From NCBI GenBank assembly GCA_017622925.1, contig JAGAQC010000004.1, positions 25,608 to 89,607 on the forward strand: 64,000 nt of DNA. Reading direction: 5' to 3'. The notes under the pieces are model-generated. The model ran no database searches. It saw only the letters and a list, made by a program, of their open reading frames with translations, and had not been told where the DNA came from. The stretch's first letter is position 1; each line of letters starts with the position of its first letter. This DNA comes from Ruminococcus sp. (GTDB lineage Bacteria; Bacillota; Clostridia; Oscillospirales; Ruminococcaceae). The position numbers were made by a program, and so were the translations under genes. Of the stretch, positions 34,154-43,603 are shown one piece after another.

Positions 34154-35173
34154 ATGTCAGAGATAAAAATAATTTCTCCGCCGCTGCCGAATATTCCGTG
34201 GCAGGATAAACCCGTTGGCTGTACATCTCCCATGTGGCGGCACAGCGAAAACCCTATCATACAGCGTAACCCTCTCCCCGATGTAGCGCGTATCTTCAAC
34301 AGCGCAGTCATTCCGTACAATAACGGATTCGTCGGAGTTTTCCGAGGTGAACAGCGTGACGGAGTTCCCCATGTGTACTTCGGTACAAGCAGCAACGCCC
34401 TTAACTGGAGCTTTCAGGAAGAAAAAATTAAGTTCACAGATGAAAACGGCGAGCCTTTTCAGCCAATTTACGCCTACGACCCGAGATTAATTAAAGTAGA
34501 AGATACTTATTACATAATCTGGTGTCAGGATATGTACGGAGCGGCTATCGGCATGGCGAAAACAAATGATTTCAGGACGTTTACACGGCTTGAAAATCCC
34601 TTTCTGCCCTACAACCGCAACGCCGTGCTGTTCCCGAGAAAGATCAACGGAAACTTCGTCATGCTGTCACGCCCCTGCGATAACGGTCACACGGCTTTCG
34701 GAGATATTTTCCTCAGCGAAAGCCCCGATATGGTCTACTGGGGCAGACACCGCCACGTTATGAGCAAGTCTGAAAACTGGTGGGAAAGGCTCAAAATCGG
34801 CGGCGGCGCAGCTCCTATCGAGACAAACAAGGGTTGGCTGATGTTCTATCACGGCGTAGTTCAGACATGCAGCGGATATGTTTACAGTGTCGGAGCGGCG
34901 ATACTCGACATTGACGAGCCGTCAAAAGTCCTCCACCGCTGCTCACGCTACGTTCTCACACCCGAAGAATGGTACGAGGAACGCGGTTTTGTGCCGAACG
35001 TCTGCTTCCCATGCGCGACCCTCCACGACTCCGAAACAGGCAGGATTGCTCTGTATTACGGCTGTGCGGACAGCTATGTCGGGGTAGCCTATACCACCGT
35101 TGACGAAATCTACAGCTATATTATAAAGTATGACAATCTTTCTGAGGACGATAAGTCTCTCGGCAAAAGATAA
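34154..35173 (+). CDS. GH130 family beta-mannoside phosphorylase
   Basis: 339 residues from ATG 34154 with AGGAG upstream; an in-frame GTG 9 nt earlier overlaps that site. Five-bladed beta-propeller GH130 signatures: RNPLPDVARIFNSAV, VFRGEQRDG, YDPRLIKVEDTYYIIWCQD (catalytic Asp region near residue 115), RNAVLFPRKINGNFVMLSRP and WERLKIGGGAAPIET. GH130 enzymes phosphorolyse beta-1,4-mannosides to mannose-1-phosphate; Ruminococcus members act on mannosylglucose or mannooligosaccharides. Cytoplasmic, no signal peptide. The exact substrate is uncertain. It is monocistronic with its own promoter and terminator. Confidence 0.88.
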   Translation: MSEIKIISPPLPNIPWQDKPVGCTSPMWRHSENPIIQRNPLPDVARIFNSAVIPYNNGFVGVFRGEQRDGVPHVYFGTSSNALNWSFQEEKIKFTDENGEPFQPIYAYDPRLIKVEDTYYIIWCQDMYGAAIGMAKTNDFRTFTRLENPFLPYNRNAVLFPRKINGNFVMLSRPCDNGHTAFGDIFLSESPDMVYWGRHRHVMSKSENWWERLKIGGGAAPIETNKGWLMFYHGVVQTCSGYVYSVGAAILDIDEPSKVLHRCSRYVLTPEEWYEERGFVPNVCFPCATLHDSETGRIALYYGCADSYVGVAYTTVDEIYSYIIKYDNLSEDDKSLGKR

Positions 35174-35182
35174 AATATTTAT

Positions 35183-35215
35183 AAATATCCTGTCGCTGAA
35201 TCGGCAGGATATTTT
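35183..35215 (+). terminator. Terminator of the GH130 gene
   Basis: AAATATCCTG / CAGGATATTTT stem 10 nt after the stop, followed by a T-rich stretch. Confidence 0.85.
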
Positions 35216-35379
35216 CGTTTTATTGCACAAAAAATACTGTTTATAATTGTACACCATTGACTTGATTTGCTGTTTTTTTAGATTTTTTGCAAAAAACACT
35301 TGCAGTTTTTTGTGAAATGTGATAAAATAGTATTAATAATTATTATCAAATGTTATGCTTTAAGGCAAAGGAGTTCTGT

Positions 35380-36453
35380 ATGGCTAAGATAAAGGCTGCT
35401 GTTATTTTCGGCGGAGTATCGCAGGAGCATGATCTGTCCCTTGCGTCTGCCGCCGAGGTCATCCGCAGTATCCCCACCGATGAATACGAAGTAATGGCGG
35501 TGGGCATTACCCGTAAAGGACGCTGGCTATATTTCCCCGGCGATCCCGATGAAATAGCCGACGGAAGCTGGGAAACAAATCCCGACTGCACTTCCGCCAT
35601 TCTCTCCCCCGATCCGCTCCACCGAGGTATCATCATTATGGAAAACGGCGATGTCTCTATAAGACGGCTGGACGTGGCTTTCCCCGTTTTGCAGGGAAAA
35701 AAAGGCGCTGACGGCACTATTCAGGGACTTTTGGATATGGCAGGAATACCGTATGTCGGCAGCGGACTGCTCTCCTCGGCTTCATGTATGGACAAATCCC
35801 ATACGCACATGGTACTTGACGATTACGGAATAAAAACCGCCCCGTGGAAGCTGATAACCCAACGAGACCTCAGCAACATCGAGGGAAAATGCCGAGAGAT
35901 CATCAGAGTGATCGACTTCCCGATGGCTGTCAAGCCTGCAAACAGCGGCTGCAGCGCAGGCACAGGCACTGCTCATGACCTGAAAGAGCTTATAGCCGCC
36001 GTAAAAATAGCTTTCTCCAACGATAACAAGGTCGTCGTTGAAAAATACGTCAGCGGACGCAAGCTTGAAGTGGCTGTTTTTGGCTACGATTCGCCGTTTG
36101 CGTCAAATGTCGGCGAAATTCTCTCCACCGACCGCGTTTACGACCCCACAGAAGTCAGAAAAACTTCGGGAAACGATTTAGCTATACCTGCGGACATTCC
36201 CAAAGACGTTTCGGAGTTCGTCCGTGAAACTGCTGTCAAGGCGTTCAAAGCAATGGGCTGCAAGGGTATCGCAAGAGTTGATTTTTTCCTTACCGACGAG
36301 GGTACGCTTCTGCTGAACAAGATAGGCACATCTCCCGGACTGCGGCTCAACAGCGTCTACCCGAAGCTTATGGCGGATATGGGTATGGATATGGAGGAGC
36401 TGACAAGCAGACTCCTTGAAATGGCGATCGAAAACGCCGACAAGTCTTACTAA
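35380..36453 (+). CDS. D-Ala-D-Ala ligase-like ATP-grasp protein with altered active-site residues
   Basis: 357 residues from ATG 35380 (AAAGGAG 6 nt upstream). The overall match to D-alanine-D-alanine ligase is clear: FGGVSQEHDLSLASA at the N-terminus, GADGTIQGLLDMAGIPYVG, MAVKPANSG, and IARVDFFLTDEG. Several key positions differ from the family. FPVLHG is FPVLQG; the phosphate loop GSSVG is GCSAG; and the metal-binding NEINTMPG is NKIGTSPG, replacing a Glu and an Asn that normally coordinate Mg2+. It may be an inactive paralogue, a regulator, or a ligase with another substrate. It is not safe to call it the cell's Ddl. Confidence 0.75.
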   Translation: MAKIKAAVIFGGVSQEHDLSLASAAEVIRSIPTDEYEVMAVGITRKGRWLYFPGDPDEIADGSWETNPDCTSAILSPDPLHRGIIIMENGDVSIRRLDVAFPVLQGKKGADGTIQGLLDMAGIPYVGSGLLSSASCMDKSHTHMVLDDYGIKTAPWKLITQRDLSNIEGKCREIIRVIDFPMAVKPANSGCSAGTGTAHDLKELIAAVKIAFSNDNKVVVEKYVSGRKLEVAVFGYDSPFASNVGEILSTDRVYDPTEVRKTSGNDLAIPADIPKDVSEFVRETAVKAFKAMGCKGIARVDFFLTDEGTLLLNKIGTSPGLRLNSVYPKLMADMGMDMEELTSRLLEMAIENADKSY

Positions 36454-36516
36454 GACTACGCCGCCGTTTCTTTGGCTAAACGCCTAAAAAATCCTTCTTG
36501 AATAAAAGGTGATATA

Positions 36517-36927
36517 TTGAAAAATAATGTAATGATCTCCCTGACAAGCATTCAATGGCAGGACGGCGAACGCACCCAAACTGAGCTTGTCACCAAAGCA
36601 AAACGCTCTAAAGAAGGCAAATTTGACATTATTTCCTATGAGGACACCGAAGCTACGGGCTACGAAGGCTCTGTCACCACCATTAAAGCGGACGACAGCT
36701 CGGCATATATAACGCGTGAGGGTACGGCAAATTCCGCCCTCTCGCTCGAAGTCGGAAAAAAACACTTCTGCCAGTACGAAACGCCTTTCGGCTGCCTACA
36801 GCTTGGGGTGTATACTCACAACGTTGACAACACGATCACAAAAGACGGCAAACTTTATCTCAAGTATTCCCTTGATCTGAATGCCGCCCCTCTTTCAGAT
36901 AACGAAATAATCATGACTATTAATTAA
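36517..36927 (+). CDS. DUF1934 family beta-barrel protein (YwiB-like)
   Basis: 136 residues from a TTG start with AAAGGTGAT 4-5 nt upstream. Sequence and position agree with DUF1934: a small antiparallel beta-barrel protein (GYEGSVTTIKADDSSAYITREG, then ETPFGCLQLGVYTHNVDN) encoded just upstream of argS, as ywiB is in Bacillus subtilis. Function unknown; the fold resembles lipocalin/calycin-like barrels. The 22-nt gap to argS suggests cotranscription. Confidence 0.8.
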   Translation: MKNNVMISLTSIQWQDGERTQTELVTKAKRSKEGKFDIISYEDTEATGYEGSVTTIKADDSSAYITREGTANSALSLEVGKKHFCQYETPFGCLQLGVYTHNVDNTITKDGKLYLKYSLDLNAAPLSDNEIIMTIN

Positions 36928-36949
36928 CAATATTGAAAGGATAATACCA

Positions 36950-38716
36950 ATGTCAGACCTTATTAAATCGGCTTCCGAGCAGCTTCGCGAGCTGATAACC
37001 GAAGCCTTGGGAAAAATGGTAGCCGAGGGTACTGCCCCCGCCGAACCGCTCCCCGATTTTACAGTTGAGATCCCAGCCGACAAGTCCCACGGAGATTTTG
37101 CCGCAAATACCGCAATGGTATGCGCAAGAGCATTCAAAATGCCGCCACGAAAAATCGCCGAGCTTATCTGCGAAAAAATCGACCTGAACGGCTCTGTTTT
37201 CGACCGTGCGGAGATCGCAGGTCCGGGATTCATGAATTTTTTCCTTAATAAAAAATGGTTCGCCGATGTAACGCAGAATATCCTCTCTGAAAAGGAAAAC
37301 TACGGCAGGATAAACTTCGGCAAAGGCAAAAGAGTTCTGTTGGAATTCGTTTCCGCCAACCCCACAGGTCCTATGCACATCGGCAACGCGCGAGGCGGCG
37401 CTATCGGCGATTGCCTTGCAAGCGTTATGGACTGGGCAGGCTATCATGCGGAACGTGAGTTCTATGTAAACGACGCAGGCAATCAGATAGAGAAATTCGG
37501 AAAATCCCTCGATCTCAGATTCATGCAGCTATGCTCCGAAAAAGGTCGCGCTGCTGCGGAAAAATGCCCCGATAACGAATCGCTTTTCAAGTACGTCTAC
37601 GACCTCAGCGGCGAGGGTATGGATTTTGAAATGCCCGAGGACGTTTACCTCGGCATGGATATTATCGAGCATGCAAAAAATTTCCTTGACCTCAACGGCG
37701 ATTCTCTTGCTTCCGCTCCCGAAAACGAGCGAAGAAAAGCTCTTGTTGACTACGCTCTCCCCATTAATATTGCCGGTCTGGAGCGTGACCTCAAAAAATA
37801 TCGTATCGTTTACGACAACTGGTTCAGAGAAAGCTCCGTTCACGAAAAAAACGAGACAAAAGCCGTCGTGGACAAGCTTTTGGAGAACGGAAACGCATAT
37901 GAACTTGACGGCGCTGTATGGTTCAAGGCGACCGATTACGGCTTGGACAAGGACTTCGTTCTCCGCCGCTCAAACGGGCTGTACACTTATATAGTCCCCG
38001 ATATTGCCTACCACTACGACAAGCTTGTCACACGTAATTTTGATAAAGCGATAAATATTCTCGGCGCAGACCACCACGGCTACGTACCTCGCCTTAAAGC
38101 GGCTCTTACGGCTCTCGGTGTGGATGCTTCAAAGCTCGATGCAGTTCTTATGCAAATGGTTCGGCTTGTCCGCAATGGCGAAACGGTCAAGCTTTCAAAG
38201 AGAAGCGGCAAGGCGATAACGCTTGTTACGCTACTTGACGAGATACCTATAGATGCGGCAAGATTCTACTTCAATCTCCGTGAAGCAAATTCGCAGTTCG
38301 AGTTCGACCTCGACCTTGCAGTTGAAAAGTCCTCGCAGAATCCCGTATTCTACGTGCAGTACGCGCATGCAAGAATTTGCAGCCTTATGACGAATCTTAA
38401 AGCCGAGGGTATCGAAGTCCCCGAAATTGCCGACCTCTCCCTCCTCAGCGACCCCAAGGAGATCGAGCTTATTCGCCACCTTGCGTCTTTACCGAGCGAA
38501 ATAGAGCTTGCGGCAAAGCAGTACGACCCGTCAAAGCTTACGAAATATGCGGTCGATACGGCAACGCTCTTTCACCGCTTCTACGACGGTTGCAGCGTGA
38601 AAAACGCCGAAACTCCCGAGCTTATGAATGCGCGTATACTCCTCGCCTGCGCCGTTCGTCAGGTCATCAGAAACGTGCTGTCTATACTTAAGATAGATTG
38701 TCCCGAAAAAATGTAA
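36950..38716 (+). CDS. argS: Arginyl-tRNA synthetase ArgS
   Basis: 588 residues, class I synthetase. N-terminal Add-1 tRNA-binding domain (about 1-110), HIGH motif in NPTGPMHIGNARGG (about residue 145), KMSKS-loop variant VKLSKRSGKAIT (about 412) and a C-terminal DALR helical domain (from about 460). It charges tRNA(Arg) with arginine. GAAAGGA upstream of the ATG. ArgS enzymes often lack a canonical KMSKS Lys, consistent with this variant. Confidence 0.97.
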   Translation: MSDLIKSASEQLRELITEALGKMVAEGTAPAEPLPDFTVEIPADKSHGDFAANTAMVCARAFKMPPRKIAELICEKIDLNGSVFDRAEIAGPGFMNFFLNKKWFADVTQNILSEKENYGRINFGKGKRVLLEFVSANPTGPMHIGNARGGAIGDCLASVMDWAGYHAEREFYVNDAGNQIEKFGKSLDLRFMQLCSEKGRAAAEKCPDNESLFKYVYDLSGEGMDFEMPEDVYLGMDIIEHAKNFLDLNGDSLASAPENERRKALVDYALPINIAGLERDLKKYRIVYDNWFRESSVHEKNETKAVVDKLLENGNAYELDGAVWFKATDYGLDKDFVLRRSNGLYTYIVPDIAYHYDKLVTRNFDKAINILGADHHGYVPRLKAALTALGVDASKLDAVLMQMVRLVRNGETVKLSKRSGKAITLVTLLDEIPIDAARFYFNLREANSQFEFDLDLAVEKSSQNPVFYVQYAHARICSLMTNLKAEGIEVPEIADLSLLSDPKEIELIRHLASLPSEIELAAKQYDPSKLTKYAVDTATLFHRFYDGCSVKNAETPELMNARILLACAVRQVIRNVLSILKIDCPEKM

Positions 38717-38801
38717 CTTTTTTGTAACCTATATGTTACCGGATTAAACGAAATTTGTTAGTTTCTTACAAATTTCAAAAAATATACTTGTGCAATGTTT
38801 A

Positions 38802-38888
38802 AGCTTTTAAGAGAATTTTAACTGTGCTTTCACAGAACTATCACAATAACATGTTACAATTTGTAATAAATCGGAATTCTCTTAAAGC
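38802..38888 (+). promoter_or_regulatory. Long inverted repeat in the leader of the CdaR-like gene
   Basis: GCTTTTAAGAGAATT (from 38803) is complementary to AATTCTCTTAAAGC (38875-38888), enclosing about 57 nt, just before the ribosome site at 38908. It may form a leader stem or be an operator. No known riboswitch recognised. Confidence 0.4.
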
Positions 38889-38922
38889 GTGATAAATTTA
38901 TTTCAGAAGGGATTTTTTTACT

Positions 38923-40008
38923 ATGTCCAACAGATTATTTCAGGGTTTAGTTCACCAGATGAGAGATACAATAGATACCACTATGGGCGTGGTTGACGAA
39001 ACTGCTACTATCATTGCATGCAGCGACCTTGCCAAGGTAGGCACTACAAACGAGTTCGTTTCTCTTGATCTCAGCGATTCCCACGATATTTTTATCCGCG
39101 ACGGCTACACCTATAAGCCTTTCGGCTCTCGTGTAAAACCCGATTACGCCGTTTTTGTCGAGGGAGTTGACGACGCTGCCGCAAAGTACGCAAGCATCCT
39201 CGCTATCACTCTCTCGAATATCAAGCAGTATTACGATGAAAAATACGACCGCAACAACTTCATCAAGAACGTTATCCTCGACAACGTACTCCCCGGAGAC
39301 ATCGTTATCAAGGCTCGTGAGCTTCACTTCAACGCCGAAATAAGCCGCGCCGTATTCCTTATCAGAATTGTGTCAGCCAACGATATATCGGCATATGACG
39401 TTATTCAGAACCTGTTTCCCGATAAGAACAAGGATTTCGTTTTCAATATCACCGAGTCCGACATCGTTCTTGTCAAGGAGCTTAAATCGACTGTCGATTC
39501 AAAGGACCTTGAAAAGCTTGCACGTTCTATCTCCGATACCCTTTCCTCCGAGTTCTATACAAGAGTAAACGTCGGAATCGGTACTTCCGTTGTGGGCGTA
39601 AAGGATCTTGCGCGTTCGTTCAAGGAAGCTCAGATGGCTCTTGAAGTCGGCAAGGTATTCGATACGGACAAGGTCATCGTAAGCTACGATAACCTCGGTA
39701 TCGCGCGTCTTATATACCACCTTCCCACGACCCTCTGCGAAACCTTCCTCCACGAGGTGTTCAAGGTGGGCAGCATAGATTCCCTCGATCACGAAACGCT
39801 TTTCACTATACAGAAATTCTTTGAGAATAATCTGAACGTTTCCGAGACTTCCAGAAAGCTTTTCGTTCACAGAAACACTCTCGTATACCGACTTGAAAAA
39901 ATCAAAAAGCTGACAGGTCTCGATCTCCGTGAATTCGACCACGCTATCATCTTCAAGATAGCTCTTATGGTCAAGAAATATCTGTCCGCAAACCCTGTTA
40001 AGTTCTGA
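38923..40008 (+). CDS. CdaR/PucR-type transcriptional regulator
   Basis: 361 residues. N-terminal region resembles a sugar-diacid/GAF-like sensor (MGVVDETATIIACSDLAKVG), the middle holds a degenerate nucleotide-cyclase-like domain (about 130-270), and the C-terminus is the PucR-type helix-turn-helix: FFENNLNVSETSRKLFVHRNTLVYRLEKIKKLTGLDL. Family members control sugar-acid or purine use; in this clade the ligand is unknown. It precedes ftsE on the same strand with an 86-nt gap. Cytoplasmic. Confidence 0.85.
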   Translation: MSNRLFQGLVHQMRDTIDTTMGVVDETATIIACSDLAKVGTTNEFVSLDLSDSHDIFIRDGYTYKPFGSRVKPDYAVFVEGVDDAAAKYASILAITLSNIKQYYDEKYDRNNFIKNVILDNVLPGDIVIKARELHFNAEISRAVFLIRIVSANDISAYDVIQNLFPDKNKDFVFNITESDIVLVKELKSTVDSKDLEKLARSISDTLSSEFYTRVNVGIGTSVVGVKDLARSFKEAQMALEVGKVFDTDKVIVSYDNLGIARLIYHLPTTLCETFLHEVFKVGSIDSLDHETLFTIQKFFENNLNVSETSRKLFVHRNTLVYRLEKIKKLTGLDLREFDHAIIFKIALMVKKYLSANPVKF

Positions 40009-40094
40009 TTCGGTCAGACAAGGCACATTGTTTTGAGCCGTGTCTTATAACTCCGAATTGTCCCCTCCTCTTCTTTTAGAAAGGATGTGTAATT

Positions 40095-40943
40095 TTGGTT
40101 GAGCTTCAGAACGTATCCGTGACCTATGCCGGCGGCGTTGACGCTTTGAACAACGTCAGCCTCAAAATAAACGACGGCGACTTTGCTTTCGTCGTAGGTT
40201 CTTCGGGTGCGGGAAAAAGTACCATGATAAAGCTTCTGCTGAAAGAAATAGACGCTACAAGCGGCGTTGTGACCGTAAACGGCTACAATCTCAGCAAGCT
40301 GAAAAAGCGTAAGATACCCGAATTCCGCCGCACTCTCGGCTTCGTTTTTCAGGACTTCCGCCTTATACCGTCCATGACCGTCTACGAAAATATCGCTTTC
40401 GTTCTCAGAGTTCTGGACGCGCCTTTAAAATACATAAGAAAGAGAGTCCCCTACGTTATAAGCCTTGTGGGACTCCATGCAAAGACAAATTCATACCCCG
40501 ACGAGCTTTCCGGCGGTGAAAAGCAGCGTGTCGCTATAGCAAGAGCCTTGGTAAACGACCCACAGCTTATCATTGCGGACGAGCCTACGGGAAACATAGA
40601 CCCCGAGCTTTCCTACGAAATAGTCGAGCTTCTGAAAGGCATTAACGATCAGGGAACGACCATACTTATGGTTACCCACGAGCATGATCTGGTTCGTCAC
40701 TTCGGCGGAAGAATCATCAATATAACAGGCGGCGAGATCGTTTACGACGAGGTTCTCACGGGAACTAACGCGGAGCTTCTCCCCGAAGTTGAGCTTGCTC
40801 AGGCTATGGAAAACGCCGAAGTTCAGCAGTCCGACGAATATTCTATGCCTGCCGGCGACGGTTCAGACTACGGCAACCCTTACGTGGACGACGTAATAGC
40901 AGCCATTACAAACACCTCTAATGATAACGGAGGTGTGGAATGA
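40095..40943 (+). CDS. ftsE: Cell-division ABC ATPase FtsE
   Basis: 282 residues from a TTG start preceded by AAAGGATG. Walker [11 protein letters not shown]-loop [15 protein letters not shown], intact signature [15 protein letters not shown], Walker [14 protein letters not shown], switch His in VTHEHD. FtsE normally ends near residue 230; here an acidic C-terminal extension of about 50 residues (rich in Glu, Asp, Asn) is added. With FtsX it transmits ATP-driven conformational change across the membrane to wall hydrolases. Its stop overlaps the ftsX start by 4 nt (ATGA). Confidence 0.95.
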   Translation: MVELQNVSVTYAGGVDALNNVSLKINDGDFAFVVGSSGAGKSTMIKLLLKEIDATSGVVTVNGYNLSKLKKRKIPEFRRTLGFVFQDFRLIPSMTVYENIAFVLRVLDAPLKYIRKRVPYVISLVGLHAKTNSYPDELSGGEKQRVAIARALVNDPQLIIADEPTGNIDPELSYEIVELLKGINDQGTTILMVTHEHDLVRHFGGRIINITGGEIVYDEVLTGTNAELLPEVELAQAMENAEVQQSDEYSMPAGDGSDYGNPYVDDVIAAITNTSNDNGGVE

Positions 40944-41845
40944 AAATAAGCGGTATAAAATACCTCGCCAATCAGGGCGTGGAAAACATATGGAAAAACA
41001 AAATGATGGCGTTTGCCACATTCTGCGTACTGCTCATTTCTCTGCTGCTCGTAGGCTGTTCTGCCCTGTTCTACATTAATATGAACTCCATGATACTCGG
41101 ATTGGGAGATCAGAACGAAATAGCCGTATATGTTGACACCGACACTCCGCAGGAACGTGTCGATGAAATAGGCGAACAGCTCAGAAATCTTGATAACGTG
41201 AGCAATGTCAAATACATATCAAAGGAAGAAGCCTACAACCGTATGCAGAACCAGATCTCTCAGGGCAAGGAGATCTTCAATTACATAGACGATTATCAGT
41301 TTATGCCCGATGGATTCAGCGTTACAGTTGCCGATAACGATCAGATTCGTGCAACGGTCGATGCCATCAAGCGTATAGAAAATATCCAAAAAGCGGATTC
41401 TTCACCGCAGGTCGCAGAATTTCTCCGTGAGCTGAGAAGAGTCGTTACGCTTATCGCAGGCGCGGTCATCATCGCCCTCGCAGCCGTTTCAATGATAATG
41501 ATCTCCAACACAACTAAAGCAAGCGTTTACGCAAGACGTGAGGAGATCCAGATCATGAAATACGTAGGCGCAACTAACGCCTTTATAAGAACTCCCTTTT
41601 TCGTTGAAGGACTTGTTACGGGCTTTTTCTCAGGCGCAGGCGCATTCTTTATTACATGGGCGGTCTATCGTTCAGTATACAATATCCTTATGGAGCAAGG
41701 AATGCTCATAAACGCTTTCGGTGCGGGCAGTATAATTCCCTTTGCAGACATAAGAGTTATCTGCGGACTTGTTTATCTCCTCGTAGGCGCTTTGGCAGGA
41801 GCTTTCGGAAGTACCGTCAGCACACGCAGACATCTCGATGTGTGA
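40940..41845 (+). CDS. ftsX: Cell-division permease FtsX
   Basis: 301 residues, four membrane segments: one near residue 25-50, then three after residue 170. A periplasm-side extracellular domain lies between (EIAVYVDTDTPQERVDEIGEQLRNL...). C-terminal FtsX core with YARREEIQIMKYVGATNAFIRTPFFVEG. FtsX activates coiled-coil peptidoglycan hydrolases such as PcsB in streptococci; the next gene encodes exactly such a protein. Confidence 0.95.
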   Translation: MKISGIKYLANQGVENIWKNKMMAFATFCVLLISLLLVGCSALFYINMNSMILGLGDQNEIAVYVDTDTPQERVDEIGEQLRNLDNVSNVKYISKEEAYNRMQNQISQGKEIFNYIDDYQFMPDGFSVTVADNDQIRATVDAIKRIENIQKADSSPQVAEFLRELRRVVTLIAGAVIIALAAVSMIMISNTTKASVYARREEIQIMKYVGATNAFIRTPFFVEGLVTGFFSGAGAFFITWAVYRSVYNILMEQGMLINAFGAGSIIPFADIRVICGLVYLLVGALAGAFGSTVSTRRHLDV

Positions 41846-41865
41846 TTGAACGGTTCGCCGCAGTT

Positions 41866-42045
41866 TTAAGGCAACACCGCACAGAGATTGTGCGGCAGAT
41901 GTGCAGTCAGATTTTTCGTCAGATTGTACAGAAACGATGCAGGAATACTGTCGTATTTCAAGGAGTTTATGTGCGATATGACGGAAAATATGCAAGCAGA
42001 TGGCGTACAAAGCCGTTAGGCGGTCTTTGTGCGGTGTTGCCTTAA
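41866..42045. repeat. Large imperfect palindrome, family copy C
   Basis: Outer arms TTAAGGCAACACCGCACA and its exact inverse at 42028-42045, with further partial pairing inside. The centre read on the minus strand (41935-41957) contains AATACGACAGTATTCCTGC, matching the cores of copies A and B. It sits between ftsX and the M23 hydrolase gene, ending 40 nt before the latter's start, so it would fold in the shared transcript. Confidence 0.8.
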
Positions 42046-42085
42046 GTATATACGACTTTTAACCTTTGAAAGGAGCATCATACCG

Positions 42086-43474
42086 ATGTACTATTTAAAA
42101 CACATCAAAAAGGTTCTCTCATTTCTGACTTGTTCGGCAATTTCGCTCGGCATAATAGCCGCTTATCCCGGCTCTGCGGAGGACGGAAATTACGCCGAAG
42201 CCGCAAAAACCATTGCGGAAATACAGGAGCAGAGAAAGGTAAATGCCGAAAAAATTGCCTCTCTTGAAAATAAGATCTCCGATCTTGAGGGAGACAAGGA
42301 TAAGGAAAAACAGCAGCAGGCTTACCTCGAAGAACAAACGAGCATTATTCAGGATAATATCAACCTCCTTAATGCCGAACTTGAAGCTCTTTCCGCCGAT
42401 ATTAAAACAACTGAAACCAATATCGCCAACCTTGACGCTGATATAATTACTCAGCAGACTGCGATAGACGAGAATATCGAACGCTTCAAGGAACGTCTGT
42501 GCGCCATGTACATGACGGGCAGCGATACTTCGGCTTCTATCGTTCTCGGTTCTTCAAGCTTTTATGACATGATGTCGAGAGTTCAGATGATAAACAGCAT
42601 GGCTGAATACGACGATAAGCTCATAAACGAAATACTCACCGAGATAGATAATCTTGAAACCTCCAAAAGCAATCTCGAAACCGAAAAGCTCAGCCTTACA
42701 ATGAAGCTTGAGGAACAGGAAAAGCGCAAGGAGGAAAAAACTGCCGAGATAGAACAGCTTAACATAAAAATGCAGGAAACTCAGTACGAGATCGACCGCA
42801 TTGCCCTCGAGCAGTCCGAACTTGAACGCAGCAAGGAGGAAATTCAAGAGGAACAGGACGCACTTGACGATGAACTTGCGGCAATAGAGGCAGAGATACA
42901 GCGGCAAGCGGCAGAAGCTCAGAGACTTTGGGAGGAAAGACAGGCTCTTCTCCAACAGCAGCAAAATAATAACAATACCCCGAACGTAGGCGGCGGAAGC
43001 GTTCCGGCAGCTCCGTCACAGCCTATACACGTTGCCGTTACTCCTGCTGAAAGCGGATTTGCGTGGCCCGCTCCCGGATTCAGCTATATATCCAGTCCTT
43101 TCGGAGCAAGATGGGGCAGAAATCACAACGGCATAGATATAGGCGACGGCGGCATCATGGGCGGAACGGCGGTAGCTTCACAAGCAGGCACGGTTATTAC
43201 AGTAGTAAACAACTGTACCCACAATTACGCCAAAAACTACAGCTGCGGCTGCGGCGGAGGTTACGGAAACTACGTTGTTATCTCCCATGACGGTACATAT
43301 TCCACACTTTACGGTCACTTGACTGCGGCGTGGGTATCTGTGGGCGACACCGTTGAACAAGGACAAGCTATCGGCGCTATCGGCTGTACAGGTCACTCTA
43401 CAGGCGCGCATCTCCACTTCGAGATACGTGTAAACGGCGGTGCGCAAAATCCGCTTAATTATGTCGGTCCTTGA
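42086..43474 (+). CDS. Coiled-coil M23 peptidoglycan hydrolase (PcsB/EnvC-like)
   Basis: 462 residues from ATG 42086, with GAAAGGAG upstream; an earlier reading would start inside the repeat element. Signal peptide about 1-32 (ending near YPGSAEDG). A long coiled coil follows (about 35-280), a Gln/Asn-rich linker (about 285-315), and a C-terminal M23/LytM domain: zinc ligands in GRNHNGIDIG and GAHLHFEIRVNG, with a small Cys-rich insertion (CTHNYAKNYSCGCGGGYG). It probably cuts peptide cross-links at the septum under control of the upstream FtsEX. A hairpin terminator follows. Confidence 0.92.
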   Translation: MYYLKHIKKVLSFLTCSAISLGIIAAYPGSAEDGNYAEAAKTIAEIQEQRKVNAEKIASLENKISDLEGDKDKEKQQQAYLEEQTSIIQDNINLLNAELEALSADIKTTETNIANLDADIITQQTAIDENIERFKERLCAMYMTGSDTSASIVLGSSSFYDMMSRVQMINSMAEYDDKLINEILTEIDNLETSKSNLETEKLSLTMKLEEQEKRKEEKTAEIEQLNIKMQETQYEIDRIALEQSELERSKEEIQEEQDALDDELAAIEAEIQRQAAEAQRLWEERQALLQQQQNNNNTPNVGGGSVPAAPSQPIHVAVTPAESGFAWPAPGFSYISSPFGARWGRNHNGIDIGDGGIMGGTAVASQAGTVITVVNNCTHNYAKNYSCGCGGGYGNYVVISHDGTYSTLYGHLTAAWVSVGDTVEQGQAIGAIGCTGHSTGAHLHFEIRVNGGAQNPLNYVGP

Positions 43475-43510
43475 TAAAAAGGAATAATTTATTAATTATA
43501 ACAAAAAATA

Positions 43511-43557
43511 CGAAGCAGGAGGCAAGATCAACCGTCTTGCTTTTTGCTTCGATTTTT
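43511..43557 (+). terminator. Terminator after the M23 hydrolase gene
   Basis: CGAAGCA...GGCAAGA pairs with TCTTGC...TGCTTCG around a 7-nt loop, then five T. Confidence 0.7.
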
Positions 43558-43603
43558 GAACCTGCACTCGATGAAAACAGGTTCACCTATGGAGAAAATG
43601 TGT

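Noticed and set aside
42029-42085. Extended N-terminus for the M23 hydrolase
   Set aside because: It lies in the palindromic repeat; ATG 42086 has the ribosome site and the signal peptide.
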